Assembly (NCBI GenBank): GCA_007117945.1
Contig: SKTN01000329.1
Coordinates: 1-6,334, forward strand
Length of the DNA stretch: 6,334 nucleotides
From: Nitriliruptoraceae bacterium
GTDB lineage: Bacteria > Actinomycetota > Nitriliruptoria > Nitriliruptorales > Nitriliruptoraceae
Direction: 5' to 3'
In this document: piece after piece, positions 5,883 to 6,334 of the stretch
Position numbering within the stretch: position 1 is the first letter of the stretch
How the letters are laid out: each line of letters begins with the position of its first letter
Made by a program: the position numbers and the translations under genes
Notes under the pieces: model-generated
What the model was told of the DNA's origin: nothing
The model's input: the letters and a program-made list of their open reading frames with translations, nothing else
Databases searched by the model: none

Positions 5883-6334
5883 TCAGAACTGGAAGTAGAT
5901 GAAGGGGGCGACACCCTCGGGGCCGAACACGACCAGCGCCACCAGCACGAGCGCGAAGGCGGCCACGTGCAGCGGCACCGGCAGGGCATCCCAGGTGCCG
6001 CGCAGCCAGGCCCGTGGGTGGTCCCCGACCTGCTGGACGGCCAGGACCAGGACGACCAGCAGCACCGCGGTCGGCGCCAACGGAACCTCGGAGCGGCCGC
6101 CGAGCAGCCCAGCCAGGACCTCGAGGGCTACCTCGAAGGAGGGCGCCCGGAAGAAGACCCACCCGAGGCAGACGAGGTGGAAGGTGACGAGCCAGTCGGT
6201 GACCGGGTGCGACGGGCGGGGAGTCGGGCCGGGCGGCACGAGATGCGCGCGGCCCCCGTGGGTGGGCTCGGGACCGCTGTGCGCTGCGGCGGCCTCGCTA
6301 CGGGCCTGGCGACGACGCTCGACCACCAGCCCGA
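5883..6334 (-). CDS. MBOAT-family O-acyltransferase (AlgI/DltB-like), C-terminal part, cut by window edge
   Basis: About 149 C-terminal residues are visible and the N-terminal portion lies beyond the right edge. Near in-window residues 43-61 is VTDWLVTFHLVCLGWVFFRA, which matches the C-terminal TFhxVxxgWxFFRA signature of AlgI-type MBOAT proteins. Two further hydrophobic spans follow (about 86-100 and 117-134), and the protein ends in APFIYFQF, a typical end for this family. The Arg-rich stretch ERRRQAR at the start of the visible part is cytoplasmic-loop-like. These proteins pass acyl groups across the membrane for O-acylation of exopolysaccharide, teichoic acid or other surface polymers. 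The catalytic His region is outside the window. The stop (5885-5883) is about 46 bases before the SGNH start, so the two genes are probably cotranscribed. Confidence 0.85.
   Translation of the reverse strand, partial: GLVVERRRQARSEAAAAHSGPEPTHGGRAHLVPPGPTPRPSHPVTDWLVTFHLVCLGWVFFRAPSFEVALEVLAGLLGGRSEVPLAPTAVLLVVLVLAVQQVGDHPRAWLRGTWDALPVPLHVAAFALVLVALVVFGPEGVAPFIYFQF

Noticed and set aside
1..6334. tRNA, rRNA, CRISPR array, transposase or terminal repeats
   Set aside because: I saw no cloverleaf-like segment, regularly spaced repeats, transposase motifs or flanking duplications anywhere in the window.

Overview
The window is very GC-rich (mostly G/C third positions, GTG starts, GGAGG-type ribosome sites, and long open frames antisense to real genes). 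This fits a high-GC actinobacterium. The acidic, Asp/Glu-rich linkers of the exported proteins could fit a salt-tolerant lineage, but that is inference and I cannot name a genus from sequence alone.

Layout, left to right. (1) Positions 1-209, minus strand: N-terminal part of an integral-membrane Brp/Blh-type beta-carotene cleavage enzyme (PHGAVDH motif), cut by the window edge. (2) 346-1197, minus: an isochorismatase-fold cysteine hydrolase with Asp/Lys/Cys catalytic candidates; a bulged hairpin lies between it and the Brp-like gene. (3) 1198-1308: a divergent intergenic region with a perfect 9-bp dyad overlapping a plausible promoter. (4) 1309-2640, plus: a secreted lipoprotein with a GHL10/DUF187-type glycoside-hydrolase-like domain. 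(5) 2669-2968, plus: a small single-span membrane protein of unknown function. (6) 2962-4216, plus: the remains of a large LuxR-family (LAL/MalT-like) regulator. It lacks the ATPase half, is split over several frames and keeps an intact HTH end. (7) 4307-4915, plus: a lipoprotein with an acidic linker and an unrecognised C-terminal domain. (8) 4931-5836, minus: an SGNH (DUF459-like) hydrolase whose C-terminal Asp-x-x-His block is missing. (9) 5883-6334, minus: the C-terminal end of an MBOAT (AlgI/DltB-like) O-acyltransferase, cut by the right edge.

The MBOAT and SGNH genes are in transcription order and only about 46 bases apart. This is the classic arrangement for O-acetylation of an extracellular polymer: the MBOAT protein moves the acyl group across the membrane and the SGNH protein transfers or removes it outside. 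Here the SGNH member looks decapitated at its C-terminus, just where it meets the convergent lipoprotein gene. Together with the truncated, frameshifted LuxR gene, this makes roughly 2.96-4.93 kb look like a rearranged segment between two damaged genes.

I found no tRNA, rRNA, CRISPR array, insertion sequence or attachment site. I see no convincing new multi-gene system. The most informative signals are the gene-damage junctions, the dyad in the divergent promoter, and the unassigned lipoprotein domain.
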